Shown: in pieces, positions 38,394 to 48,662 of the stretch | Numbering within the stretch: the first letter of the stretch is position 1 | Layout: each line of letters begins with the position of its first letter | DNA from: Paraniabella ginsengisoli | Lineage (GTDB): Bacteria > Bacteroidota > Bacteroidia > Chitinophagales > Chitinophagaceae | DNA length: 64,000 nt | Assembly: GCF_022513635.1 (NCBI RefSeq) | Contig: NZ_JAKWBL010000001.1 | Span: 558,001-622,000 of the forward strand | Reading direction: 5' to 3' | Program-made: the position numbers and the translations under genes | The notes under the pieces: generated by a model | The model's input: the letters and a program-made list of their open reading frames with translations, nothing else | Database searches by the model: none | Told to the model about the DNA's origin: nothing

Positions 38394-39953
38394 ATGAAAT
38401 ATATCTCAATTTTTGTAATAGCAGTGATACTCAGTTCCTGCAAAAAGTTCTTAGAAGAGAATCCTCAATCATTTATTTCTGAAGATCAGTTTTATAAAAC
38501 ACAGGATGACGCAATAGCAGCAATCAACGCAGTTTATTTTATGCTTAATTCTGGTGGCATACAAACACCTTATAATACGTTATTTAATACCGGAATGAAT
38601 ATGGGTAGCGATGATGAAGATCCGGGGCCGGGTGCTACTAGTGCAGATGTTAGATCATTATCGGTTCAGTCGCAATCTTCCTCTAATCTTCGGATCTATG
38701 AAATATGGCAACAACATTATTCTGCAATAAAAAGAGCAAACGTGGCACTGGATAAAATTCCGCAGATCGATTTTGATGAAGACCTTAAAAACCGGTTGCT
38801 ACACGAAGCGAAATTTTTAAGAGCCTTGTATTATTTTAATCTTGTTAGGTTGTATGGCGGAGTGCCGCTTATTACAAGTTATCAAACATATATTTCGCCA
38901 GGTGATTATGCTGTGGCTCGTTCCAGCGCTGAAGAAGTATACGCACAAATTGAAAAGGATTTAACCGAAGCCGCATCTGAGCTTCCCGATAAGTATTCCG
39001 GATCTGACATTGGGCGTGCCACGGCAGGGGCCGCAAAGTCGCTACTGGCAAAGGTTTATTTAACCGAAGCATCAATTCCTTTAAAAAATACATCTAAATA
39101 TGCCAATGCGGTAAAAATTGCAGAGGAGGCTTTGAGTCCTAAAGATGGAGGAACTGGTACTTATGGTTACGATTTGATCAATAGCTACGAACAGGTGTTT
39201 TTGCCTGCGTATAAAAATGGTATTGAGCATATTTTTTCTGCACAGTTTAAATCTAATTCTTTAGGACAGGGAAACAGTGAAGCATCGCGGCCCATACTTA
39301 GCGGGGTTCCTGGACTTAGAGGAAATTATGCCCACATGGTTCGCTATTATAAAAATGGAAATGATAATTTTTTCAATATTTATAAAATATATAATCCGAA
39401 AGATCAAAGACGTGACGTGACATTTGTAAGATATTTTACCAGTCCTACAAATGGAAAAAGATATGCGCTTCCACTTAATAATTCTGCTGTTCCTAACGAT
39501 TCTACTCCTTTCTTTAATAAGCTTTGGGACCCGGATGCACAAGCTGTACCTACAGAATCCGCGTCAAATGTGGCCATTATTCGATATGCCGATCTGTTAC
39601 TGATACATGCAGAAGCAGAAAATGAATTGAATGGGCCTACTGCAAAAGCTTACAAGTCTATTAATCGTATACGTAACAGAGCTGGTTTGCCTGATCTTAC
39701 TTCCGGCTTAACAAAAGACCAGTTTAGGGATTCTGTCTATCTGGATAGAAGGCTGGAACTTGTTTTTGAATATCAAAGATGGTTTGATCTGATCAGGCAA
39801 AAAGATGCAAGTGGTAATGGAACTCTTTTGAAAAATTTATATGCTGTTGGTAAAACCAATGGTACGGAAAAGAATTATTTATATCCCATACCTCAATCAG
39901 AAATAGATAATAACAAATTGCTTCAAGGCCATCAAAATCCCGGATGGGATTAA
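38394..39953 (+). CDS. susD: SusD/RagB-type glycan-binding lipoprotein
   Basis: A 519-aa surface lipoprotein that forms the lid of the SusC channel and binds the glycan. The lipobox is ILSSC (Cys16), followed by KKFLEENPQSFI, the usual SusD opening. Also visible are the TPR-like segment with AKFLRALYYFNLVRLYGGVP and the C-terminal block RYADLLLIHAEAENEL, INRIRNRAGLP and LDRRLELVFEYQRWFDLIR, all diagnostic. It is intact. The position directly after susC and before a sulfatase defines the locus as a polysaccharide utilisation locus. Confidence 0.96.
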   Translation: MKYISIFVIAVILSSCKKFLEENPQSFISEDQFYKTQDDAIAAINAVYFMLNSGGIQTPYNTLFNTGMNMGSDDEDPGPGATSADVRSLSVQSQSSSNLRIYEIWQQHYSAIKRANVALDKIPQIDFDEDLKNRLLHEAKFLRALYYFNLVRLYGGVPLITSYQTYISPGDYAVARSSAEEVYAQIEKDLTEAASELPDKYSGSDIGRATAGAAKSLLAKVYLTEASIPLKNTSKYANAVKIAEEALSPKDGGTGTYGYDLINSYEQVFLPAYKNGIEHIFSAQFKSNSLGQGNSEASRPILSGVPGLRGNYAHMVRYYKNGNDNFFNIYKIYNPKDQRRDVTFVRYFTSPTNGKRYALPLNNSAVPNDSTPFFNKLWDPDAQAVPTESASNVAIIRYADLLLIHAEAENELNGPTAKAYKSINRIRNRAGLPDLTSGLTKDQFRDSVYLDRRLELVFEYQRWFDLIRQKDASGNGTLLKNLYAVGKTNGTEKNYLYPIPQSEIDNNKLLQGHQNPGWD

Positions 39954-39980
39954 TCACCAATTATTAAAACTCCAAACGAA

Positions 39981-41825
39981 ATGAAAAAAACACTTTTTGT
40001 AATTGCTACTGTAATTACGGCCATTCAATTTTCTCAGGCACAACCTACCCAGCCTCAGTATCAGGGAAAAGTTGGCAAAACCCTCGAAGAATCGAAAGAG
40101 TGGTGGGGGCCTGTACCCAAAGCTCCGGAAGGAGCTCCTAATGTAGTATTGATTCTGCTGGATGATGTTGGGTATGGTGGTGCAAGCGCTTTTGGTGGAC
40201 TTATTAATACGCCTACGTTAGAAAGGCTTGCCAATAATGGATTGCGATATACTAATTTTCATACCACTGCAATATGTGCACCCACCCGCTCTGCTCTCTT
40301 GACCGGTCGTAACAGTCATTTTGTACATGTCGGCGGCTTTTCACATATACGTATGTCGGCGGGTTTTCCTGGATGGGATGGCAGGTTGCCTTCTACTTCG
40401 GGAACAATTGCAGAGATTTTGCGAGATAATGGGTATAACACATTTGCTGTTGGTAAATATGGTATAACGCCAGATGAGGAAGCTACCGATGCAGGTCCTT
40501 TTGATCGTTGGCCAACGGGTAAAGGGTTTGAACATTTCTTTGGATTCTTAGGTTCTGCCACAGATCAGTATAAACCTGATTTGGTTGAAGATAACGCACA
40601 CGTTGCACCAGATGGAAGACATTTAAATGAGCAAATCACAGATAAAGCAATTTCTTATATTGAAAGGCAAAAGAAGAATGCACCAAATAAGCCATTCTTT
40701 TTATACTATGCGCCGGGTGCCACTCATTCGCCTCATCAGGTTGATAAATATTGGAGCGATCAGTACAAAGGGAAATTTGATGAAGGTTGGGATGTATACC
40801 GCGAAAAAGTGTTGGCTAATCAAAAGAAGCTAGGCGTTATTCCTTCTTACGCTCAGCTTCCTGAAAGAAATAAAAGAGTTAAAGCCTGGAACAGTCTTGC
40901 TGGTGAAGAGCAAAAATTGTTCACAAGATTTTTTGAAGTGTATGCAGGTTATCTAACATATACTGATTATCAGATAGGGCGATTGGTTAATTATTTGCGG
41001 GAAAATGGGTTGGAAGAAAATACGTTGGTTTACGTTATTGTGGGCGACAATGGCGCCAGTAAAGAGGGCACGGTTGACGGGGTTATTAATCCAGGATTTA
41101 ATGACGTTGCTACTAGCGATGAAAGTGAATATCTTAAAAATAATTTGACACTTATTGATTCTATAGGAACGGCATCTGCCAAAACAAACTATCCATTAGG
41201 ATGGGCACAAGCAACTAATACACCATTTAAGGACTGGAAGCAGGATGCACAATCAGAAGGAGGGACTCATAATCCGTTAATCGTTTACCATCCTAAACTT
41301 ATTAAGGAGAAAGGCGGCATTCGCAATCAGTATGGACATGTGATTGATATTCTGCCAACCACACTTGAAGTAGCGGGTATTGATGTTCCGCAATATATAC
41401 GTGGCATTCCGCAGGATACTATTCAGGGAACTTCACTCGCCTATTCTGTGAATGACGCAAAAGCGAAATCGAAACATACGATTCAGCATTATTACATTTT
41501 TGGTTCTCGTGCTATTTATAAAGATGGCTGGAAAGCTGGTGCAGCGCACAGTCCGGATGCTATCGACTTTAATTTTTCCAAGGGCAACGAACCTAAGAAA
41601 ACGCGCTATGAGGATGATGTGTGGACATTGTATAATCTTAATGAAGATTTCAATGAGCGTGTTGATCTGGCAAAAAAACATCCCGAGAAGCTTGCTGAAT
41701 TAAAGAGGCTCTTTGATGAGCAGGCTGAAAAAAACAGGCTTTATCCTTTAATTGACAGATATGATGTAAATAATAAATTAATACATCATCCAAACGGAAG
41801 TAACGAACAAGGGCCTGTTCAATAA
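39981..41825 (+). CDS. Arylsulfatase-type S1 sulfatase (1)
   Basis: A 614-aa exported sulfatase of the alkaline phosphatase fold. The signal peptide (1-20) ends FSQA. Metal-binding Asp61-Asp62 lie in LILLDDVGYGG. The formylglycine motif is C99-A-P-T-R103 (CAPTRSALLTGR), so it needs a maturase, which is not in the window. GKYGI, in place of the usual GKWH, is an unusual feature, and VGDNGASKEG gives the second metal site. The length and insertions (WGPVPKAPEGAPNVV before the core) resemble Pseudomonas-type AtsA, which acts on aryl or alkyl sulfate esters rather than bulky glycans. It is intact and 27 bases after susD. Confidence 0.92.
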   Translation: MKKTLFVIATVITAIQFSQAQPTQPQYQGKVGKTLEESKEWWGPVPKAPEGAPNVVLILLDDVGYGGASAFGGLINTPTLERLANNGLRYTNFHTTAICAPTRSALLTGRNSHFVHVGGFSHIRMSAGFPGWDGRLPSTSGTIAEILRDNGYNTFAVGKYGITPDEEATDAGPFDRWPTGKGFEHFFGFLGSATDQYKPDLVEDNAHVAPDGRHLNEQITDKAISYIERQKKNAPNKPFFLYYAPGATHSPHQVDKYWSDQYKGKFDEGWDVYREKVLANQKKLGVIPSYAQLPERNKRVKAWNSLAGEEQKLFTRFFEVYAGYLTYTDYQIGRLVNYLRENGLEENTLVYVIVGDNGASKEGTVDGVINPGFNDVATSDESEYLKNNLTLIDSIGTASAKTNYPLGWAQATNTPFKDWKQDAQSEGGTHNPLIVYHPKLIKEKGGIRNQYGHVIDILPTTLEVAGIDVPQYIRGIPQDTIQGTSLAYSVNDAKAKSKHTIQHYYIFGSRAIYKDGWKAGAAHSPDAIDFNFSKGNEPKKTRYEDDVWTLYNLNEDFNERVDLAKKHPEKLAELKRLFDEQAEKNRLYPLIDRYDVNNKLIHHPNGSNEQGPVQ

Positions 41826-41849
41826 TATTCACCTTTAAATTTTATAACG

Positions 41850-41963
41850 ATGTTATTTAGAGATATTATTCTATTGGCAAAAAAGATATTAGTTGGTATC
41901 GTTGTGTTTTTAATACCGCTTCTTGTATTCTATTCTTTATTGACACTATTTACACGCGCCTGA
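41850..41963 (+). CDS. 37-aa single-helix membrane peptide
   Basis: A 38-codon frame (ATG to TGA) in the 162-base gap between a sulfatase and the sterol desaturase-like gene. The product has a short charged start (MLFRDIILLAKK), one membrane helix (about residues 12-34) and a basic end (TRA). The hydrophobic stretch ILVGIVVFLIPLLVFYSLL is coherent and ends cleanly, and its position in a tight operon favours a real small protein. It could assist or anchor the next membrane enzyme; this is an inference. Confidence 0.5.
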   Translation: MLFRDIILLAKKILVGIVVFLIPLLVFYSLLTLFTRA

Positions 41964-41987
41964 TTTTTTTAATCAAAAATAAATTAG

Positions 41988-43079
41988 ATGAAAAAAGAAA
42001 CCATATCATCTGGAAGGCTTGTTAGAGATGGCCTGATCAGTATTTTTTTATATGCATTTCCGGTATTGCTCATGTTTGTTGTATTGAAAGCTACTGGAGA
42101 ACAACCCTGGTTAGCAGCCATTGATGAACGTATTCCCTTTAAAGCTCCTGATTGGATAGAAAATATATTCAGGAATTTCAGAACCTGGGGATTGCCTGTG
42201 ATTGTTGTAGCTTTAGGCATCGTAGAATTTTCTTTAGGTTTATATGAAAACCGCTGGAAAAAGAATGAAGCAATGCTGGATATTGTATGCTTTGCGATTC
42301 CTAAAATTATCATTCGTCCGGCAGTTGTTTATTTTACGCTAGCGGTATTGCCTTATATACTTCCTAATGCTGCAAATGTTTTTGCCTGGGTGCCATTTGT
42401 ATGGGCGCTTTTTATTATTGCTGTTGCAGATGATCTTACACAATACTGGTATCACCGATTGCACCATCAGATACCATGGTTGTGGCGCTTTCACCGTACG
42501 CATCATTCAGCAAGTTATATGGGCATGGCTATGGCTAGCAGACAAAATATAATATATACTATTTTCTTTTCGCAGATATATTTGACAGCGGCGCTTACTT
42601 ATTTAGGTCTGGGATACGCCGCATTATTTGTAGGTGCTGTAAAAAGTATTATTACTACGGCCGCACACTCCAGTATTGCATGGGATAAGCCTTTTTATAA
42701 ATACAAGATACTCCATCCATTTGCATGGGTTTTAGAGCGGCTTATTTCTACACCTGCAACCCACCACGCTCATCATGCTGATTCAACTGATGATGGTATT
42801 GGCCATTATAAAGGTAATTTTGGAAATATGTTTTTCCTTTGGGATATTATTTTTGGAACCGGAATCATTACACGTAAATACCCCTCTGCTTATGGGATAA
42901 AACACTATAAAGAAGAAGAATGGTATGCACAATTTTTGTGGCCGTTGCTAAAATCTAAAAAGAAAGGAAGTGAGCTTTCCGCGGATGGGCCAATAGTAGG
43001 AGATGAATTTCCTGCTGCTGTTTCTGAAGAGTTTTCAGAAGTTGTTCCTGTTGCAAGTGTTAGTCAATCTCATCCATAA
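41988..43079 (+). CDS. Sterol desaturase / fatty acid hydroxylase family protein
   Basis: A 363-aa membrane enzyme of the di-iron hydroxylase superfamily. Several helices (about 15-33, 69-86, 100-124 and 131-148) precede the histidine clusters that bind two irons: H156-x-x-H159-H160, H169-x-x-H172-H173 and H259-H260-x-H262-H263 (HRLHH, HRTHH, HHAHH). Such enzymes hydroxylate or desaturate lipid or sterol carbon with O2. The acidic C-terminal tail (about 330-363) is not part of the core. Placement between two sulfatases in a SusCD operon is unusual and suggests that the substrate includes a lipid or steroid part, or that the gene is a passenger. Confidence 0.9.
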   Translation: MKKETISSGRLVRDGLISIFLYAFPVLLMFVVLKATGEQPWLAAIDERIPFKAPDWIENIFRNFRTWGLPVIVVALGIVEFSLGLYENRWKKNEAMLDIVCFAIPKIIIRPAVVYFTLAVLPYILPNAANVFAWVPFVWALFIIAVADDLTQYWYHRLHHQIPWLWRFHRTHHSASYMGMAMASRQNIIYTIFFSQIYLTAALTYLGLGYAALFVGAVKSIITTAAHSSIAWDKPFYKYKILHPFAWVLERLISTPATHHAHHADSTDDGIGHYKGNFGNMFFLWDIIFGTGIITRKYPSAYGIKHYKEEEWYAQFLWPLLKSKKKGSELSADGPIVGDEFPAAVSEEFSEVVPVASVSQSHP

Positions 43080-43089
43080 AAAAACTTTT

Positions 43090-44715
43090 ATGATACGTAT
43101 AGTTTGTAGTAAATTATTGTTGAGCTTAGTGCTTACTTTGTCGTTTGCTTCGAGTCAGGGTCAAAAGAAGCCTAACATTGTAGTTATCCTTGCAGATGAT
43201 TTGGGCTTTGCCGATCTAGGTTGTTACGGAGGCGAAATACCTACTCCTAATCTTGATGCATTAGCCAAAAATGGTGTACGTTTCACCAACTTCTATAACG
43301 CAGCGAGATGCTGTCCTTCGCGGGCCGCGCTTTTAAGCGGCGTTTACCCGCACCAGGCTGGTGTAGGCCACATGATGAATGATAAAGGCCCTGACCATCC
43401 TGCTTATCGCGGACGTTTAAATAATAACACGGTTACTATCGGCGAAGTATTAAAACAAGCTGGCTATTTTACGGCAATGGTGGGGAAATGGCATGTTGGT
43501 CAGGAACAGGGTGTTGTCCTCTGGAAGCGTGGGTTTGACCGGAGTTTTAATGCCCCGGCTGGTGGCTTTTATTACAATGATAAAAAAGCGCAGCTATTTC
43601 TAAATGGCAATAAGTTGGCTAATGATACTTCTTTGTTACCTGAAAATTGGTATACAACTGATCTGTGGACAGATTATAGTTTGAAATTTGTAGACGAAGC
43701 AAAAGCCACAGAAAAGCCGTTCCTTCTATATCTTGCTCATAATGCACCGCACTTTCCTTTGCAGGCTCCGGAATCAGAGATCAACGCTTTTAAAGGAAAA
43801 TATTTAGAAGGATGGGAGGCGCTTAGAAAGCAACGTTATGAGCGCCAGATAAAGTTGGGGTTAATCGATCCGGCTTGGAAATTATCGCCACTCAATCCTA
43901 ATGTACCGAAGTGGGATAGCCTTAGTGAAGCGGAGAAGCAAAAGTTCGATCACATCATGGCTATCTATGCAGCTGTTGTATCGCACCTGGACAAGAGCAT
44001 TGGGCGCTTAATAGATGGATTAAAGCAAAGAGGGTTGTTTGATAATACTGTCATACTTTTTGTTTCTGATAATGGAGGCAATGCAGAGCCTGGCTTTGAA
44101 GCGAGATATGAGGGCGATCAGCCAGGGGCGGCAGGTTCTGCCGTTTTTCTTGGACAAGGTTGGGCCGAAGCAAGCTGTACTCCATTTTGGGCATATAAGC
44201 ATCATACACACGAAGGGGGAATTGCATCTCCGGGTATTGTTTCCTGGCCCGATGGAATACCAAAATCAAGAAACGGAAGTTTTGAAAAACAGCCTGCGCA
44301 TGTTACGGATATCATGGCAACATTAGTGGATTTGAGCAATGCAACTTATCCTTCGGTTTATAAGGAGGAAGCAATTCACCCGACGGTAGGCGTAAGTTTA
44401 AAGCCAGCTTTTTTAGGTCAGCAGCTAAAAAGACAAGAGCCTATTTTTTGGGAGCATGAAGGAAATAAAGCTATACTTGATGGTAAATGGAAACTTGTTG
44501 CTGAGAATACTGAGGAATGGCAATTGTATGATATAGAGAAGGACAGGTCTGAATTACATGATCTATCAACATCGGAGCCAGAAATTGCAAAAAAGCTTTT
44601 AAATAGATATGAAGCCTGGTACCAACAAATACATGCTGAGCCGTTCAAGAAAACCTTTCCCTGGTTTTACGATTATAATAAATTAAAAAGAAAAGATTTT
44701 TCGATTGCTCAATAG
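43090..44715 (+). CDS. Arylsulfatase-type S1 sulfatase (2)
   Basis: A 541-aa exported sulfatase. I take the ATG at 43090, which begins a signal peptide ending SSQG; the earlier frame start at 43003 overlaps the previous gene. Motifs: ADDLGFADLG metal site, formylglycine motif C74-C-P-S-R78 (ARCCPSRAALLSG), GKWHVG, HNAPHFPLQAP and the second metal site VSDNGGNAE. The paired cysteines in the motif are shared with many AtsA-like enzymes. It is intact, 10 bases after the desaturase, and ends the plus operon. Confidence 0.93.
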   Translation: MIRIVCSKLLLSLVLTLSFASSQGQKKPNIVVILADDLGFADLGCYGGEIPTPNLDALAKNGVRFTNFYNAARCCPSRAALLSGVYPHQAGVGHMMNDKGPDHPAYRGRLNNNTVTIGEVLKQAGYFTAMVGKWHVGQEQGVVLWKRGFDRSFNAPAGGFYYNDKKAQLFLNGNKLANDTSLLPENWYTTDLWTDYSLKFVDEAKATEKPFLLYLAHNAPHFPLQAPESEINAFKGKYLEGWEALRKQRYERQIKLGLIDPAWKLSPLNPNVPKWDSLSEAEKQKFDHIMAIYAAVVSHLDKSIGRLIDGLKQRGLFDNTVILFVSDNGGNAEPGFEARYEGDQPGAAGSAVFLGQGWAEASCTPFWAYKHHTHEGGIASPGIVSWPDGIPKSRNGSFEKQPAHVTDIMATLVDLSNATYPSVYKEEAIHPTVGVSLKPAFLGQQLKRQEPIFWEHEGNKAILDGKWKLVAENTEEWQLYDIEKDRSELHDLSTSEPEIAKKLLNRYEAWYQQIHAEPFKKTFPWFYDYNKLKRKDFSIAQ

Positions 44716-44774
44716 ACGATCAGCACTTTGATTATATCAAATCTGCGGACGGGTTATATGGGGGCAATTAGTAA

Positions 44775-45922
44775 TTATTTCAATGGGATATGTACATTGA
44801 AAGTATTATGTTCGTTATCTACTCTCAGCGGATTTCCTTTAAAAGGGTTTTGAATAGCTGCTGCAGCGAATAGCGCGATCGGTTGTCCTTTTCTGTCTGC
44901 CACAACAAACGGCCTTTCCAGGTTTGCCAGGTCAACCTTAGAGCCATTTTGAAATTTAATCTCTTTTAAAGTGGCCAGTGTATGTTTTGCGGGTTGCCAA
45001 TCAATGCCGTTTTTTGAGGTTATTAGAATTATTGAGCCAAACTGCGGGGCAAGCTTTAATGTATTAGAAAAGTATTTTGCTACTGCATAAAAACGTTTCC
45101 TTTTTTTATCATACCAAATGGATGGGTCTTCGCTTGCAGTTTCAGGTGATGTTAATACGGAGCTTACTGTTTTGAAAGGGCCTTCAGGCTTTGCTGCAAT
45201 AGCCATCCAAAATGTCATGTGTCCAAAAACCGGTTTCCTCGATTTGTACATCATATAGTATTTCCCATCAGGCCCTTCTGTTACGCAAGGGTTGTTGGTT
45301 ACTTCAAAAGTTTGTTTATTGTCTGGCTCCATAATGAACGCGCCTGTAGCGGATGTTGGCGAACGATCAATTAACTCTTCAATGGTTTTGGCTTTTAATA
45401 CACCAATTTTTTGAGTGCAATTATATTTGAACCACTGAAGCCGCGATGGGGAGAGAGGTTTATCTCCTGTAAGTGATGAATCGAATGAGTTGCTAATAAA
45501 ATACAAATAGTAATATCCTTCGAATTTGCGGATATAGGGGTTGTGAAAAGTAAATCGATCCCATCTTGATGGATCGCCTGTTCCTTTTAAAATAGTTTTT
45601 ACATGGCGATAGGGGCCCGTGATGTTATCTGATACCGCATAAGCTATTTCAGAATATTTGTTCCATCCGGCAAAACCATCGAAGATATAGTTTAGGGAGT
45701 CATCTTTTTCTAATCGTTTTCCATGCGGCCATCTCGAATAAAACATATGATATTTTCCATCTTCCCCTTCTACCACACTGGCACCCCAGGTGTAATAGTT
45801 TTTAGAAATGAAAATATTTGTAGAATCGATTTTGCCAATTTTTTTGACAGATCGAGGTTGTCCTGTGCTGAAAGATGTGCCAGGAAATTGCAGAAGACTA
45901 TAAGGAATAAACACTGTTTCAT
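44775..45922 (-). CDS. Five-bladed beta-propeller glycoside hydrolase (GH43/GH117-like)
   Basis: A secreted enzyme of about 382 aa with the beta-propeller pattern of GH43, GH32 and GH117: YYTWGASVVEGEDGKYHMFY, SEIAYAVSDNITGPY, FHNPYIRKFEGYYYLYFI, NNPCVTEGPDGKYYMMYKS and SEDPSIWYDKKRKRFY. The exact family cannot be fixed by eye. The start is at 45922: adding one A in the run at 45839-45845 joins the signal peptide MKQCLFLIVFCNFLAHLSA to LSKKIGKIDSTNIF. It is the last gene of the minus-strand operon and would trim side chains or anhydro-sugars from the glycan. Confidence 0.78.
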
Positions 45923-45973
45923 GTGTAATTTTTTATTTGATTTTAACCGCCTGAAATTTTGCAGCAGTTTAAA

Positions 45974-47229
45974 TTAGTATTCCACTTTATAATCTTTTTT
46001 AAGCTCTTTGCTGCTCCATGCTTTTTTGCTGGTCCAGTCGGTATAAGGATCGGCCCAGAATTTATTGTTGGCGGGAAGGCCCAAAGGTAGAAATGCGAGC
46101 GTAGCCATATAAAGACTGCCTGTTGTTGTATAATAATCTGCCACTTCGGGTTGATGGCCGCAAAAACCTAATACCAGCCATGCGTTGTTGTCGAAATTAT
46201 TGCATTTATCATACATATTATGCATTACTGCCGTTAAGCCGCAACGAACCTGAGCAGGACTTATGTTTTCCGGTAACTTTTCCATTAGCGCTATTTGTGC
46301 CAGTGCTTGAAATGCGCCGGTGCGATAAGTTATAGAGCGACCAAAAGGAGCATAAGTGCCTTCGGCGCTGATCATGCGTTCCTGCCATTCGGCATAACGA
46401 GCCATTCGTTTCACAGCTATGTCATATTCTTCGGCTTTGATCCGTTTTTTATCGAGCAATGCTTTTAGCATATCAACCAACATGGGGTGAATGACAAAGC
46501 TGTTGTAATAATCCATACTGAAATGTGGCCCATCGCTATACCAGCCATCACCTACATACCATTCCGCTATTTTTTTCTGAGCAAGTTGAATGCGTACAGG
46601 ATCTGCTTCTTCGCCTACCGATAATAAAAATGTTTCGGTAATACCTGAAAATAATAACCAGTTATTAAAGCCTGCTGCTCTTGTACGTAAAGCTTTAAAT
46701 TCTTCAATTACTCTCTTCTTGGTGATCTCGTCAAGCGGATCCCATAAGGATTTCGGAGCCCTTAAGAATCCATGAGCCATAAAAGCGGCATCTACAAGCG
46801 GTTGTGATTCCGTTCTGAAATTAAGATAATCGGGGTTTGAAGGATCTACAGCATTGGCAATGCCTTTTATTAATGCTGTTCGAAGTTCTTTACGCATTTT
46901 ACCTTCTGCTGTATTATCATCAGGTAAGGCCAGCCAGGGAGCTACGCCAGCCATTGTTCGTCCTACAGCCTCTAAGTAAGTTACCTTAGAAGCGTTTAAG
47001 GCATAGCCTGGAGCTTTTTCAACCGGCATGTTTTTTTTAATGTACTGTTGGCTAAATTTAAAATAACCGGCGACGCTATTTTGTACAAAAGATGAGACCA
47101 ATATGCTCTGTCCTGCAATCCGCCCTGTGCATAGGTTTTGTCTGTGGGTTTGATAATTCTTTTCTTTTGAGCGGTTGCTACAGTTAACAGGCATATTAAT
47201 AATGCTGATAATAATATTTTAAATTTCAT
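45974..47229 (-). CDS. DUF2264 protein
   Basis: A secreted protein of about 418 aa. DUF2264 members are predicted alpha/alpha toroids, like many glycan lyases and hydrolases, and occur in polysaccharide loci; no activity has been settled to my knowledge. Visible blocks: YLEAVGRTMAGVAPWL, FNNWLLFSGITETFLL, WYVGDGWYSDGPHFSMDYYN and FAPFGRSITYRTGAF-like sequence (YAPFGRSITYRTGAFQ). One A missing in the run 47031-47038 breaks the frame and adding it joins the signal-peptide end to LKKNMPVEKAPGYAL. It follows the GH88 gene after a 193-base gap holding a dispersed repeat. Confidence 0.88.
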
Positions 47230-47360
47230 ACTTTTTTGTTGGTCTATTGTTTTATATATTTTTAGGAATCACCCCGAAGCGTTAGCATAATTGTTTGAGG
47301 CGAAGAGGCCTTATGCAGTGCCAGGTTGGTTTTGCTTATATAGGATGATATTTATTTATT

Positions 47361-47400
47361 CAGTACAAGAGTGCGACGCAACATGGCTGCCATTTATTGA
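47361..47400 (-). repeat. Dispersed GCGTCGCACTCTT repeat, copy 4
   Basis: Plus-strand text ACAAGAGTGCGACGCAACAT matches the reverse of the other copies at the core. It lies between the GH88 and DUF2264 genes of one operon and is followed by TATTGACTGATGACTT, as near 12945. Confidence 0.6.
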
Positions 47401-47422
47401 CTGATGACTTAATAATCGTCTA

Positions 47423-48592
47423 CTATAAATACCAGTCTTTATACCTTTTCATGGCTTCGAAGAAATAATAATCAGCATAAGTAAGCGGTACATTTACTTC
47501 CGACTTGTGTGGAAGCGAACCAACACTATGCTTTAAAAGAAAGCCGCCATTTTCGCCAGGCTTTGCACGATATTCATCGCTTGATAAAGTACGTATAGCA
47601 GTTTCTGCAACCTTTACATATTCTGTTTTATTTTTCTTTGAATATTTAGCTAGCTCCAATAAGGCAGCAGCCATCACAGCTCCAGCCGATGCATCTCTAA
47701 GCGCTTTCAATCCTTCTGGCGCATTGTAATCCCACAATGGAATCATATCGGCTGGCATATTGGGATGGTGAATCATGAATTTTGCAATTGCGTTTGCATG
47801 ATTCAAATATTTTTATTTTTTGTGAACCGATACATCATAGTGTAACCATATAAGCCCCAGGCCTGTCCGCGCGACCATGCTGATTCATCTGCAAAACCCT
47901 GATGCGTTACTTTCTTGATAACACCTCCCGTGTTGATATCGTAATCTACAACGTGGTAAGAACTATTGTCTTTTCTGAAATGATTTTTTAATGTAGTATT
48001 GGCATGAGTGATGGCTATTTGCTTGTATTGCGAGCTTCCTCCGTTATCGGTAACCCAGCAAAGCTGCTCCAGGTTCATCATGTTGTCAATGATCACCGGA
48101 CATTTAAATTTGTCAGATGTATTCCAGGATTGAATGGCGCGAATAGTTGGCTTGTACCGTTTGATCTGCCATGCGGCTGCTGTATCGATTATGCTTTTGT
48201 AATTTTTATTGCCGGTAATTCGATAGGCATTTCCGAAGGAACAAAAAATCATAAAACCAATATCATGATTGCCTATGTGACGCTGTGCGCCTTCCTGAAG
48301 CTTTAATCTTTTTTCAGCAAAGGTTTTAATTTCGGCATCGCTGGTCGCCTCATAAATTAACCAAAGGCTGCCGGGAAAAAAGCCGCTCGTCCACCAGCTG
48401 ATCCCTGACGATTCTGATTTTCCGTCTTTAAATGTTTTCGGCATTTTATCATCAGGCGTATTTTTTCCAGCAATTTATATTGTTGTGCAGCAAGTTGGAA
48501 GTTTTCGTCGATCAGGATTTTTAGGTCTTTCTTCACCTGTGCGTTTGCAGCAAACATTGATGCGATGGAGAAAAAGAAAAGATTTTTTTCAT
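47423..48592 (-). CDS. GH88-type unsaturated glucuronyl hydrolase
   Basis: A secreted or periplasmic enzyme of about 390 aa that removes the 4,5-unsaturated uronic acid left by polysaccharide lyases. The alpha/alpha barrel motifs are clear: SGISWWTSGFFPGSLW, GNHDIGFMIFCSFGNAYR with the catalytic Asp, IIDNMMNLEQLCWV with the second Asp, and GFADESAWSRGQAWGLYGY. Three missing bases break it: a T near 48571-48580 (restores signal peptide MKKIFSFFSIASMFAANA), a C near 48455-48462 (KIRPDDKMPKTF) and an A near 47810-47821 (KNKKYLNHANAIAKF). Its presence implies that a uronic acid is part of the target glycan. Confidence 0.88.
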
Positions 48593-48662
48593 TATAAACT
48601 ATTCAGATTTTTTTATTAACGAAGTCAGTAGAGTGTCGGCATAGGTTAATTTTATTTGCTGT

